From assembly GCA_049999765.1 (NCBI GenBank), contig JBNGIQ010008739.1, positions 1-44,317 of the forward strand: a DNA stretch of 44,317 nucleotides, in the 5' to 3' direction. The position numbers were made by a program, and so were the translations under genes. Shown one piece after another: positions 10,761 to 21,479 of the stretch. Positions within the stretch are counted from its first letter, which is position 1; the number at the start of each line of letters is the position of its first letter. The DNA comes from Phaeoceros laevis. Taxonomy: Eukaryota > Anthocerotophyta > Anthocerotopsida > Notothyladales. The notes beneath the pieces were generated by a model. The model saw nothing but the letters and a program-made list of their open reading frames with translations, had not been told where the DNA came from and ran no database searches.

Positions 10761-11270
10761 AGAGGCTTACTAGAAGACGTGGTGGTGAGCACTTGTTTGG
10801 TGCACATGTATGCCATGTGTGACTAGTTAGAAGACGCATGGAAGTGTTTTGACAATCTGTCCACAAGGGATTTGGTGGCACAGCGAGCAAGAGAGGACTC
10901 GAGTGAGTAGCTAGCAAGAAGCGTGTTTCTTTCGAAGTTTCTTAAACGTTTCTGAAATGTTTTTTAAGTCGAACGGTTAGTTTAACTTGGGTTTTTCAAT
11001 CCTGGTTAGGGTTAAGGTGAAAAGTTAACTTGTTTTTTGTCGCCAGCAACTTGTTGTAGCTGAACATCTGGAGCTGAATATCTATGCATGTAGGGACATG
11101 TATTCATAGTTCTTAACATAATCAGCAAGGGTTGCTGATTGACCAGGGTAGCTGACTGGCTAAGGTTCATGTCAGTTGTGGGAACACATAGCATAGCAGT
11201 GGAGACTGCTGAATTGTGATCAGCTGAACTAAGTTGGAGCACGAGTGTTAGTGCGTAAGGAGTCTGAGTC

Positions 11271-12838
11271 ATGGTTAACGCACAGGGATCAAACCGTATC
11301 TCTCAGGTTGTGGGAGAGAAGTTGGATAACAAAAATTTTACCTTGTGGAAGATCAGGATGAAGAACTTCTTGGTAGGCAGAGGCTACTAGGACCTCTGCA
11401 CAGGTGATGAAAGTGAACCGGAGTTGAGTCGTACTCCATCACAGGAGCAAAGGACTGCTCACAAGCAGTGGACTGAGAGAGCATGTAAGGTGTTACACTG
11501 ACTCTCTTTAAGCATTTCAGATGCTATGGTAGCACAGATCACAGGATGTGTGTCTCCGAAGGCTGCATGAGACATACTCATGAAGAATTATGGGAATGTG
11601 ACACATGCCAAGAAGATTCAATTGAAGCAGCAGTTCAACAACCTGTCACGAGGTAGCAGGAGCATACTTGTGTACACAACAGAGGTGAAAACCTTGCAGA
11701 TCAGCTTGCAACGATAGATGCAAGTGTGACGGAGGATGACATGGTTGCAGGTACTCTGAACGGACTTGGAAAGGAGTACAAGCCCTTTGACACCTCAATC
11801 TCTGTGAGAGCTGAGTTTCCAAGCTGGGATGAATTGGTTGCCTTGTTGCTTCATAAAGAAGTAAAGCTTGGTCTGAACACAGGTTCAGGTATGTCTCAAG
11901 GGAGAGACACTATTTTGTATTCTAACCAGCGTGGAAGAGGCCACAAAGGTAGTGGTTTATTCCGAGGACGAGGTGATGCTCGAAACACGCAGAATCAACA
12001 GAACAATTGGCGTGAAGGAAATGCACAAGGCCAGAGAGGATCTGGAAATTACAGAGGCGCGGAAAGAGCCACAAAAGGTAGAGGTGGTTCTTGTCAATCT
12101 CATGACCATTCCAATAGAGACAAGGAATGTTACTATTGTGGAAAGGTTGGTCATATTGCTAAGGACTGCTATAAGCAGCAAGCGGACATGAGAGCAAAAG
12201 GGAAGCAGCATGGTAACTATGCCTCCTCTAGTAATGCTGGAAATGATCAGCAAGATAGGTTGTTTGCCATGCAACATCTCTTTGAACAGGATGAGCAGCA
12301 TGATGAGAGAGGGTACATTGATTCGGGAGCATCAAACCACATGACTCCGCATGGCGAGTGGTTTAACAGGATGGATGCAGGTCCCCATGGTCATCTGTGT
12401 ACAGGAAATGACACACAATATGACATAAAGTATAAAGAAAATGTTCCTATTAGGATGCCGAATGGTCAGCAGAAAAGTCTGCATGATGTGTTGCATGTTC
12501 CAACCATAACGAAGAACCTGTTGTCTGTTGGACAGATGGCTGAGCGAAATCTGCAGGTTCGATTCAATAAAGATGGATGCTTTATTGAAGAATATGACAG
12601 AGGGCGCAAACTGATTGCTAAAGGAAGGAGGAATGGACGAATGTTCACTCTGAATGCATTCATTCCAGAGTTAAATGCAGCGATGTTTGTAAATGATGCA
12701 GGTGCCATATGTGATGTGGAGATATGGCATAAAAGGATTAGGCATGTGCACGGTTTTTGTTTCTCAGTTGGATTGCTGGTATTTTGCTTTGCCTGCTCTC
12801 TGTTGCCTAGGGCAATTGGCCAAGTTCAATGCTTGTAA
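11271..12838 (+). pseudogene. Decayed Copia (Ty1) retrotransposon gag-protease segment
   Basis: The frame opens at ATG 11271 with the typical Copia gag start (KLDNKNFTLWKIRMKNFL). It is interrupted by in-frame stops at 11388, 11499 and 11568 and a one-base loss near 11695, then continues as a 370-codon open frame from 11726. Landmarks in that open part: the end of a UBN2-type gag domain (residues 1-50), a Gly/Arg-rich linker, a CCHC zinc knuckle (C135, C138, H143, C148), the aspartic protease motif YIDSGASNHMT (197-207) and the start of the gag-pre-integrase domain ending at IWHKRIRHV. After about nt 12750 similarity stops abruptly. Integrase, reverse transcriptase and RNase H are all missing, and no LTR pair was found. 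It is a dead fragment. Confidence 0.9.
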
Positions 12839-12867
12839 CGCTTCCTTAGAAAGATGTAGATGCTCTG

Positions 12868-12951
12868 TAAGCCTTGGATGATTCGGATGCCGCTTAAGCC
12901 TAGGATGATAAGGATGCCCCACAAGCCTAGGATGATACGGATGCCCCACAA
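12868..12951. repeat. 27-bp tandem repeat, three copies
   Basis: Units follow aagcctaggatgatacggatgccccac (27 bp) with a few differences, at about 12868-12894, 12895-12921 and 12922-12948. The period is a multiple of three, so the plus strand encodes a nine-residue repeat (KPRMIRMPH). It begins about 120 bp after the point where the Copia fragment breaks off. Confidence 0.75.
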
Positions 12952-13089
12952 GAAGAAAAGCGAGATGCTGGAGTCCGAAAGAAGTGGTCTCATCAGTTGT
13001 TCCAATAAAGATGAGTCCTCTTTGTTGGATGATGACGACTCTTCACTAAACCGTGAGGACCCTTGGACATTATTGAACTGAGAGGACTG

Positions 13090-14000
13090 TTTGTCGCGCC
13101 ATGGGCGACAATTGGCATTGCATGTGCACGGGCATGGTTCCCTGTTGGGCCCAGAGAAACATTTGCATCTGCATATATCGCATATTGTGGTGGCCTCACT
13201 AGTAGGAGGAGGAGAAGTGTTACCAGACATGGCATGCATCTCAGTGAACTCATTGCGTGCCACAGGCAAAGATTCCTATGAGGGCACTGCCGGGCAAATC
13301 ATGAGCGTCATGGTGACTAGGAGCACTATCATGGGCAACAATATCATGGAGCAACCCATAGTTCCCTTCTGTGTCTTCTTTGTCATAGTTCCACCAAGTG
13401 CCAAACTTGAATTATCCTCGCCAAACTATATTATCCTCCCCTGAATATAGATATGTGCGCGGATATTCTTGCTTCAAGCATAGACATGCACGCACAACTT
13501 CTCAGACATTTGCAATCCTCATCTTCGTATTGGAAACAAAAAATTGTAATAGACAATTGGGCAACATCAACTAGTTCACAACTCTAGTGCAAAACACATG
13601 TGCACTCACATTAGCTAACGATGCAAGACCACCAAAAAGTTTGTGTAGTGAGGGAGTGGAAATAGGTAGTAAACAAAATAAAACCTTAGGTTTGTTGTGA
13701 GACCTGCATCAACAATAAGTTTATAAATATATTCAAAAAGAGTATCAAACTTAAGATGAGAAGGTGCAAAAATAGGTAGCTTTCATGGTATTTATGACAG
13801 TTTTGGAACCTGGATTCCAAATACCAAAAGTTCCAAATATGCACTTAAGTTCCTATACATGTAGCTAGGTTGTCTAATCATGAATTAAGAAGTAGAGGCA
13901 TAATTCAAGGATAATAACTTATTCCCAATACTTAATAATATAAATTTGATGTTTACACCACCACAAAGGAAGTCATTTTGGGCTACAGTAAGTAAGTGCC
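13090..14000. other. AT-rich non-coding stretch
   Basis: No supported gene. From 13500 to 14000 the sequence is AT rich with no coding character. It lies downstream of the cysteine-rich gene on the minus strand and may hold its 3' UTR. Confidence 0.4.
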
Positions 14001-14020
14001 ACCCTTAAGCTAAGCTTCTA

Positions 14021-14501
14021 TCAAGGGCATTGTGAACATCTTTGCGGACAAGCACACAAACCAAATGGAGAAAACAAATCCCAATATACTGGACCATTCT
14101 CAAACCATGGGAAGTGACGACACCAAGAAACTCTGCGCTCCGGGCACTTGCAAATGACATTGCCAAGTGGTGATATTTGACAACCACATTCAGGAAGTTC
14201 AGCAGGAATAGGGCACACATCTCCCAGTTTCCGCGACTTGTATAAAGGGATCTGGAAGGTGTTCTTCAGCATACTCTCCGAAGGTTTGCAATCAACCTGC
14301 AATGTCACTTATTCATTGCTCAATGACAACACCTAGATCTCTACCACCTATGCTCAATCCAAAATGCCTATGTATATACATACTAAAGGCTTCCAAAGTC
14401 CATTTAATCCGGTTTACAAACACAACTGTAACAAGGAAGCTTACCATGGTGCAAGGTAGCAAAACAAGTACAAGAACGTGAATCCAGTTTAAAGTCGCCA
14501 C
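14021..14501 (-). CDS. Small secreted cysteine-rich protein
   Basis: Two exons, 14501-14445 and 14296-14021, join in phase 0 across a GT-AG intron of 148 bp (donor ATG/GTAAGC, acceptor CATTGCAG) to give 110 residues. The first exon encodes almost only a signal peptide (MATLNWIHVLVLVLLPCTM). The mature part has 11 cysteines in ~90 residues, with the paired patterns CGC, ICKC, CAC and RCSQC near the end. No transmembrane segment follows the signal, so it should be secreted and disulphide-bonded. I do not recognise the family; small cysteine-rich secreted proteins in plants include signalling, antimicrobial and cell-wall proteins. Exon 1 overlaps the tail of a retroelement frame on the same strand, but in another reading frame. 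Confidence 0.55.
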
Positions 14502-14599
14502 GATTCTTTGCGAAGCAACTCCAACCTATTGAGTTGCATATGATTTTGATTTTTTGTGTTGGTATTCTTTCAAGTCCTGTGTCATGGAGATGAGTTATT

Positions 14600-15655
14600 G
14601 CAGGAAGTTGGTCCAAGAATGGTGTGTAAGATAGTGTTGGTACGTTTTTTTTTTTTAGAGAAATCTCGGCACCTTTAATTGAGAAGATCCTAGCTAAATT
14701 CACATATTTCTCGCCAAATCCCAAGTTCAAAAGCTGGATGTGCAGTGGATCAGTTGATGGCTCAGAATGGCTGTTGCTTGAAGCACCCGCAGCTCTCACA
14801 TCGTAGGCTTGTTGTGTCTCTTCTCTACCTCTAGAGTTCAGACGATGCTGACGTATGCGCTCTGCATGTTCATAAACTTCACGCAAAGTGTACTCGTACC
14901 CGTAATTGCTGTGCATCGAGTCCTTTAACTTGGTTTTGTAGCGAGGCGGCAACGCCGCCATGTAGTCCTCTGCTGCGTCTCGATCGCTCCGCATGCCCGT
15001 CTCAGCAATCAGCTTGACCAGGCGGAAGTATGCTGCCTTGAGAGACTCTCCGGGCTTGAACGTGAAGCGCATAAGCTCCTCGACCTTCTCAACCGACTTC
15101 AGCGGAAACTCCCGCAAACATCAACCGTGCCGGGCTGCCTTCCGCCATCACAGTCGTCGTCCCCTTGAACGGTTCCTCCGTGTCAGACTCAGACTTCGCT
15201 TTTGACCCGCTGCCCTTCTGCTTGACACTTTCCTTCCACTTAGCCATCACGATGTCTCGGTACTGCGCATACACCATCATCGCTTCCCCTCCCAGGTACT
15301 TCGGCATCTGGTACAGCTCATATTGCTCATTGTACTTATCAGACTTGTAAGCAGCATCAGACATATGCGCAAGAAATCTAAATTCAAAGTCTGCCAATGA
15401 CAAAGTGCCATATCTGCCCGTGTACAGCTCATTTCCCCAACCCCTCTGGCTGTCCATGTCTTCCACCACCAGCTGACTGGGCACAGGCTCGTCTTCCTCA
15501 AACGTGATACCTCGCAGCGGCTGCTGCCACGTCTGCGTTCGGCTCCACGTGTGCTCACTCCGCCCGGGAGTAGCAGGCGAGCCTTGTCCCGCTGATGACG
15601 CAGACGCTTCAGGAGTCCGGATTCCCGCTCCTTCCGTACTCCGCGTCCAGACCAT
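14600..15655 (-). pseudogene. Retrotransposon gag-like ORF, frameshifted
   Basis: Two overlapping minus-strand frames form one gag-like protein. The upstream frame (15655 to 15089, Met at 15655 preferred although it stays open to 15895) contains a Trp/Tyr-rich helical section with KYLGGEAMMVYAQYRDIV. The downstream frame (15117 to about 14700) contains FTFKPGESLKAAYFRLVKLI and a basic helix, typical of capsid-type gag. The switch lies within 15089-15117 and needs a one-base shift. The downstream frame then runs to 14404 with a short phrase (GFGEKYVNLARIF) that recalls LINE reverse transcriptase, suggesting a junction with another element. No protease, integrase or LTR was found. A programmed frameshift is possible, but decay is simpler. 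Confidence 0.55.
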
Positions 15656-15941
15656 GTGCCGACACCCTCTGCCTGGCGTCAGCTCCGTACGACCTCCAAC
15701 CCACTTCAGCACCCAACTCGATGACGAGATTGGATGGCAGAAAGGGTTTTTCACGCTAAACAATTTCCTCACGGGAATCCTCCTTCTCTGGATGGAATTC
15801 CGGTCAGCTGCTATTCCAGCAACTACCGACGGGGCATAGCCCGACTGTGCTCGACGGCACGACAAGGAAATGAAAGACAAACCACACAGGTACACTTCCC
15901 GACTTGGGTATCACAGCGCACTGCTCACAAGGTCCCTAGCA

Positions 15942-15967
15942 AGCGAGCGTGAAAAACCACGCTCGCT
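15942..15967. repeat. 10-bp inverted repeat
   Basis: agcgagcgtg, a six-base A-rich loop, then cacgctcgct: a perfect stem just upstream (on the minus strand) of the gag-like frame. Confidence 0.6.
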
Positions 15968-16183
15968 GTCACACGGCTCGCTTTTGCCGTGCTCTAGCCG
16001 GCCGGCCTTCCGACCACACATTACGTTCACTCACACACCACACACTAGCGCACTTAGCCGCACTGCGTTGCCGTCCCGTTCACACTGCGGCGCCATGCTT
16101 CTTGCCTACTTCTACGCACGCTTACACCACACTTTCTAACGCAAACAAATTAGCTACGCTCCATTCACACTGCGTCATGACAC

Positions 16184-17182
16184 ATGCGACATCGGCAGCG
16201 CATTCTAGAAGGCATGCACCAGCAATCTCATCCGTGGACAGGAGCCAACGGAATAGGGGTCCGGCAGCTACCAGTCCACCCGTTTCGACCACTCTCTCAA
16301 GGGTATGCAGAAGACGGAAAGTGGAATGAGGCACCACCAGGGCCTTTGCTCAAAGCATCGGAAAGGGCTGCACGGGTGTTTGGTCAGGACTCCACCGACA
16401 GGCAGCCAGCCTCGGCTCTGCTGTTCAGTTCACAAGACAGGTCTTCCCGCCCATCGAGCTATGGTGACACCATTCAGGACGGGGATTATGACGGACTTCA
16501 ACGGACCAAGAGACTAAAGCAGCATTCATACCCTTATGCAGATACCCGAGTGTTGTATGACCATGATGTTAGGGAAGGCAAAAGGGAACTGGCCCTCACT
16601 GCTCCTGAGATGGATCACGCTACCAAAGGCCTCCAGACAGAATCAGGGCTCGAGAGACTGACCAACCAAAGAAGAGAAAGCATCGTAGGCTCCCGGACGA
16701 CCTCACTCAACAGCTCGCGCATGGATGAAGGAACTAAAGGAAGCATTATCCGTTGGAGTAGAACTCACTTGCAGGCCATATCCAGGTCTGCAGATGATTG
16801 GACCTCCAGACTCGCACTGGCTAATATGATGAGACATATCTTTCAAATTATCACCAAAAACGAGCTTCCAACAGCGGAGTGGTTGGATGAAGTCATTGAA
16901 GTTTTGGAGGAGGATGCAATGAAGTTCACGCCCAAGGAAACCACCTCCCCGATAACCGAAATTGACAAGGTAATACTCTTGCACAAAGGTTCCATTATCC
17001 ACTCTTACATTTCAGCACGCTTCATGACTTATGGACTAACCCGTTACCTCGGTTCATGTAACAGGAATCCAGTGTCGGACTTCAGCAACCCGATGAACAC
17101 AACGCGGCCTAACGGATTTAGGAGGACTTGGCTCTCTACACTAAATCCTCGAACACAGTGGCAATCACTCAGCCCGCCCTGA
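16184..17182 (+). CDS. Unidentified 332-codon ORF
   Basis: Long open frame with balanced, polar composition. The first ~120 residues are Pro/Ser/Arg rich and probably disordered, including RTKRLKQ (possible nuclear signal). Residues ~185-260 look helical (RLALANMMRHIFQIIT, WLDEVIEVLEEDA). A good splice donor, GACAAG/GTAATA, sits at 16969, so the true exon may end there. No recognised domain. It lies 1 kb upstream of the RHS/CRN-like gene on the same strand and could be an accessory ORF of the same unit, an older gag or an independent gene; nothing decides between these. Confidence 0.4.
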   Translation: MRHRQRILEGMHQQSHPWTGANGIGVRQLPVHPFRPLSQGYAEDGKWNEAPPGPLLKASERAARVFGQDSTDRQPASALLFSSQDRSSRPSSYGDTIQDGDYDGLQRTKRLKQHSYPYADTRVLYDHDVREGKRELALTAPEMDHATKGLQTESGLERLTNQRRESIVGSRTTSLNSSRMDEGTKGSIIRWSRTHLQAISRSADDWTSRLALANMMRHIFQIITKNELPTAEWLDEVIEVLEEDAMKFTPKETTSPITEIDKVILLHKGSIIHSYISARFMTYGLTRYLGSCNRNPVSDFSNPMNTTRPNGFRRTWLSTLNPRTQWQSLSPP

Positions 17183-17200
17183 TAGTCAGAGAGTTCCTCA

Positions 17201-17255
17201 TACATTAGAGACACACTAGAGATCAATACACTAGAGTTTAATACATTAGAGATGA
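17201..17255. repeat. Short tandem repeat of (a/c)actagag/acattagag
   Basis: Four units of about 13-15 bp, each containing taca(c/t)tagaga(t/c) or a close variant. Confidence 0.5.
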
Positions 17256-17978
17256 ATCCGACTATCGGTAAGGGTATCGAAGAAGTGTGCGCTCGTCTCT
17301 AATACCCCACCTTTTTTACATGTTCGGGAACCTATCCGATACTGCCCACAATATCACGCCGCCTGGGGTTATAGTAGTTCAATAAGAGTCTAGCGGCTTG
17401 GTCATTGGGCCGCGAGTCCCCAATATTTCACCTTCCTCATACACGCAAATAACATGGAATCGGATATGTACCTTGTCCAAACGGAGTTCCCACAGCGGTA
17501 ATTTAGACCCAACGAAGTCGGGGTCGCCACGGCTGTGGTATAGATGCAGCAACGCCGTACCGCTCACGGAAGATTAACTACCTGCTAGCATCTCCGTAGT
17601 TAGTATCCATTTTCGAAACAGACTTCAACCTTCAAATAGCCCTATTTTGGAGAAGTACACAAGCTGCCCTATCCGTAGTCTGCTGTAGGACGGCCCTAAA
17701 CTCATTCGTTGCCGAACACTGCTGCAGGCTGTCAGTGTCCCGCACCTTCCTCAAGTGGCAATGGCGGCTACAGGCTCACTCAGGCCACGTTAGCCTACAG
17801 CGAGGTACGTATGCCTATTGGTTATGCGGAGTCCGGACCCCTGCCTGATCTCAACGTGCCTCGAATACTTCTAACTCTACTTGGGGCGTATGTCCTCTGT
17901 TCAGATAAATTTTCCAAGTCTCACTCATCCTCACGATTTTTGGCCAGTTTCCGACGCTTCGTCGTCCCGGGTGGCCAG

Positions 17979-18117
17979 GTGAGTTACTCACACACCCATG
18001 TTCACCCACACTCCCAACAGCCTACTTCCAAACACGCTAGCTATAACCGTAAGTACTCCCCCCTTGCTTCACATTCTTCTCTGGAAACTAACCCGTTCAA
18101 ATGCTGAGCCTCTGCAG
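17979..18117 (+). other. Probable 5' UTR intron of the RHS/CRN-like gene
   Basis: Strong donor GGCCAG/GTGAGT and strong acceptor CCTCTGCAG, 139 bp, ending 52 bp before the start codon at 18170. Size fits the introns of other genes here. Confidence 0.5.
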
Positions 18118-18169
18118 GCTTCCTACGAGACCCCGAATTTCCCAGGATTGGGAAGTGCACCTGGACTAA

Positions 18170-20650
18170 ATGAAGACAAGGAGTAAAACCCTTGAAAAGC
18201 CTTTGGAGGTTGACCAATCACAGTCGTCTTCGCAGTCACAGCCCCAGATCCCTCCCACAGATGACGACAACGTGGACTTTGGGACTCATTCCCCAAGGCT
18301 GAAGAGGGCAAGGAAAGTAGCATTGGAGGAGGCCACAACGGAAAATGACATACCCCTGGTCCAACAGAAGAGCCTCGCCGAGCAAATAATTCTTATGCAG
18401 GCAGATATGCCATCCGAGAGGATCCATTTCACTGCTGAAGAGCTACTCAATTATGGCTTGGAAGAGGAGTGGCAAAAGCAGGTGCTTGACTTGCCCTCAA
18501 AGTTGTTTTCGTGGGCTGATAAGACTGAGATGTATCAGAGCTTTTCTCGGGGCAAGTTCCCACCGCACAGGATCTCAGAGTTTGTGAAATCAACAAAAGC
18601 AAAGATGGACGAGCACAACACACTGGAGCAGAAGCAATCCACTCTTGCTTTTTGTCTTCATCAACATCTCCGGAAGGTATCTAGCATTGTGACTTCCAGT
18701 TATTCAGAGGTTATTGAAGAGCAGTGGCTGCTGGAACTAGAGACTGCTCGTAAAGTGCATCTTGCTGTTGTTTCAAAATTTGAGGATAGTTGTTCGACAG
18801 AGGATCTTGTGGAACAGCTATCAGGGGGAGATCAGATGCTCCAATTAATGTTGCCAGCTACGAAACGCTCAAATCATGCGCCTGCCAAAGAGTTTTCTTA
18901 TGTTGGCAGAGAATGTCTAAGAGATCTGCTATGCACTATAGCAGCCCTTGACAAGGGGAGGCTAATGAGTAGTATGAAGTTGGAATGCAAGCATCACATG
19001 AAATGTACTTCGATGCCTTGGGCGAAGGATGAGGAGTGTTGTTTTACTGGGACTCCTGGTTCTGGGAAGTCGGTACTTTTAGCAACCATTGCAGGACTTC
19101 TACTCAGTCAGGTGAAAGACTTCTATACAGTTTATTTGTTGGCTGAGGTTTATGTGAGTGAGCCTGAGCCATATGATGCTATTAAGAGGGCACTGTTGTT
19201 ATCTTTTGCTAATGACTTGGCAATATGCAAAGAAATCTCACTCTTGCAAGGTGGCAATCGTCTGAGGTTATGGTGCAGTAGAAAGAAAGGGAAGTTCATC
19301 TATCTCATAGATGAACGGAATGCCTTTGATCCAGCAAGATCAACAGTTCTGAGTATGACAGAAGAGAAACTGCGCAATCTGCAAACGTTGTTGGAAACAT
19401 TTGTAGAAGGTAACATCGTAATTTGGTGTTCCTCTATAAATGCAAAGATGGTACAGGCACAGAAGTCATACCGGGAAGTTCCTTACAACTATGAGCTGAA
19501 TGGGAGCTTTTCTGCCCAAGAACTGGAAAAGTGGCATGAAAACCACAGCCTGCCATGTGATGAGGATGAGTTTTGGTATACAGGTAATGTCCCTCGGTTT
19601 CTGGAAATTTGGCATTCTGAATTGCTAAAAGGGAATGAAAATTTTGTATTTCGTTTTGAGGGAAGGCTAAGGTCATGTGTGCTCAGCATGGTGGAGCACT
19701 TAAAGACATGTGATGGACTTATGTTGAAGATGTTTGCCAAATTTTTAGCTGAAAGGCCTGTCCAGCAATATGAGTTGAACTCTGTCCCTAGAGACATATT
19801 TTACATAGAAAAGTGTCAAAGCAGGTGTCTTAGCCCTTACTTAAAGAATATGGGCTATAAGTTGTTGTTGGAGCGAGAAGTACAGGACAAAGAGATTCAG
19901 AATTTGGCTAATCTGCAGGTGTGGCTGACTGCTCTACGCTTGGATTGCACACTGGGTACTGTGAATTGGCCTCGATTAGGTTGGAACGCAGAGGCCGCAA
20001 CCATACTGGCCATTTGTAAGCATGGGTTTATTTTGGATGATCATGGGCGCAATGTAGTAACACATCGTGTGATTTTTGGGCCAGGGCAAGAGCAGGAAGT
20101 TATGGCAGAGGAACATGAGGAAGGTACTTTATTTGTACCTGAACAGTTCAATTATCACTTTGTGGATGTGATGTATAGGAAAAAATTGGCAAACAGCACA
20201 TGGTTATTGGTGGGCATACAGATTTCCATATCTCTCTATGACACTAAGGCACGGAAGAAATCTCATGATAGGTGGATGGTACATGCCACAGCTGCATATG
20301 GGGCACAAAATGTTGATTTCAAGTTTCTTTATATGCTTAGGGGATCGCAGCAGCTGGTTGCTGAAAAATTTCCTTCCAGCTACCGTAATTTGAAGAGTGG
20401 GGTGAAAGTTGTGCATGCGGAGTACGAACTTTGCTTTGCCACCTTCGGATCTGTGCATTCAACTCTGGCATGGCTCGATACTTTTCATTTGACTCAGCTT
20501 GTGTGTGCTAGTGATGATAATGCGGTCGAGTGCAAGACTATCCTCAAGACAGGTAGTAGAAAAGGGCAAGAATGTGGAAGGTTTTTTTGTAAGGTCAGGG
20601 GTCACACTCCAGGAACACTTGAGCAACACTCAAGTGTTCAACACATTTGA
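18170..20650 (+). CDS. RHS/Crinkler-type P-loop NTPase with possible nuclease region and C-terminal zinc motif
   Basis: Intronless CDS of 826 residues. Residues 41-50 (SPRLKRARKV) form a basic cluster that could direct nuclear import. Residues ~80-280 are helical. A Walker A motif GTPGSGKS is at 294-301, a Walker B-like FIYLIDE at 376-382, and TGNVPRFLE at 471-479 recalls the GxPRYL-type motif seen after the NTPase core of retrotransposon-hot-spot (RHS) and Crinkler (CRN) proteins. The C-terminal third has F-VD (D666) followed by GIQIS (Q684), like the D...Q-x-T/S pattern of the REase-fold nuclease found in those families. The tail (788-812) has C788, C802, C807 and H812 around GSRKGQECGR, a zinc-type motif seen in large DNA viruses and some selfish elements. 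No stop or frameshift is seen. Function is inferred: a nuclear NTPase-nuclease from the conflict/effector class. Assignment is by motif and layout only. Confidence 0.75.
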   Translation: MKTRSKTLEKPLEVDQSQSSSQSQPQIPPTDDDNVDFGTHSPRLKRARKVALEEATTENDIPLVQQKSLAEQIILMQADMPSERIHFTAEELLNYGLEEEWQKQVLDLPSKLFSWADKTEMYQSFSRGKFPPHRISEFVKSTKAKMDEHNTLEQKQSTLAFCLHQHLRKVSSIVTSSYSEVIEEQWLLELETARKVHLAVVSKFEDSCSTEDLVEQLSGGDQMLQLMLPATKRSNHAPAKEFSYVGRECLRDLLCTIAALDKGRLMSSMKLECKHHMKCTSMPWAKDEECCFTGTPGSGKSVLLATIAGLLLSQVKDFYTVYLLAEVYVSEPEPYDAIKRALLLSFANDLAICKEISLLQGGNRLRLWCSRKKGKFIYLIDERNAFDPARSTVLSMTEEKLRNLQTLLETFVEGNIVIWCSSINAKMVQAQKSYREVPYNYELNGSFSAQELEKWHENHSLPCDEDEFWYTGNVPRFLEIWHSELLKGNENFVFRFEGRLRSCVLSMVEHLKTCDGLMLKMFAKFLAERPVQQYELNSVPRDIFYIEKCQSRCLSPYLKNMGYKLLLEREVQDKEIQNLANLQVWLTALRLDCTLGTVNWPRLGWNAEAATILAICKHGFILDDHGRNVVTHRVIFGPGQEQEVMAEEHEEGTLFVPEQFNYHFVDVMYRKKLANSTWLLVGIQISISLYDTKARKKSHDRWMVHATAAYGAQNVDFKFLYMLRGSQQLVAEKFPSSYRNLKSGVKVVHAEYELCFATFGSVHSTLAWLDTFHLTQLVCASDDNAVECKTILKTGSRKGQECGRFFCKVRGHTPGTLEQHSSVQHI

Positions 20651-21479
20651 ACATAGGTACAATTTCTAGGCTGCTATGATGTGTAGCTGCATGCATTGTT
20701 TCGGAGCTGCAAAAGCATTTTGAGCTGCGTGTACAACATTTGCTTGCCGACTTGTTCACTTCGGGTCATAGATGTTTTGCCTTCCAAATTTCAGGGCACA
20801 GCCTCATATGTTCAGAAGGTGTTCAGTCTTGAAGTGTGGGAAGCTGACAGGTTATCTGAGTACGTGATTGGTTAAAAACTCAAATTTGAGTAAGAAAAGC
20901 ACATCGCTGAAATGGTGGAGGCACTTCCGTCTTGCATAAGCCATCTAAACGTCGGGAATTGTCATAACAGCAGCTGTAAGATGTCCTGTGGTTGCTACTA
21001 GACCTTCGTAGAAATACAGGCTAGGTTGGATCAGTATACACTGTTGCTCAAAGCCATGTGTCTGTACAGACTCCGTGGCATTACCCTTTACTCAGTGCAC
21101 TGCCTCGTCGCTACAGGATGTGCTGCTCACTAACATCAGCTTCTTTCAGCACAGAATCAGGTGAGGCATGACCAGCTGGTGCATCTACAGGTTGTTGGCC
21201 CAGACAAACATCAGTGTGAATCTCAACGTTGTTACAGGCACCAACTGTAGCCAAGAATACGAGCACGAACTCAAGTAAGCAGAAGTTAATACAAAAGGAA
21301 TGATCGATTTGTTTGAGAAGGTGAAGGTGCACCTTCATCCTTGCGCTGCCTCTTGGCTAGTTGGAGGCTGTCGTCTGTTATGGACAGAATCTGAGAGCCC
21401 GTTTGATGTTGTCAACGCACTTGGGGTGGGTATTCCTGGCCAAGATACTCAAAAGGTTTGACATTCTTCTGGCGGCTTT
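20651..21479. other. 3' flank of the RHS/CRN-like gene, no gene seen
   Basis: Mixed-composition sequence without protein-like frames; probably 3' UTR and intergenic. Confidence 0.4.
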
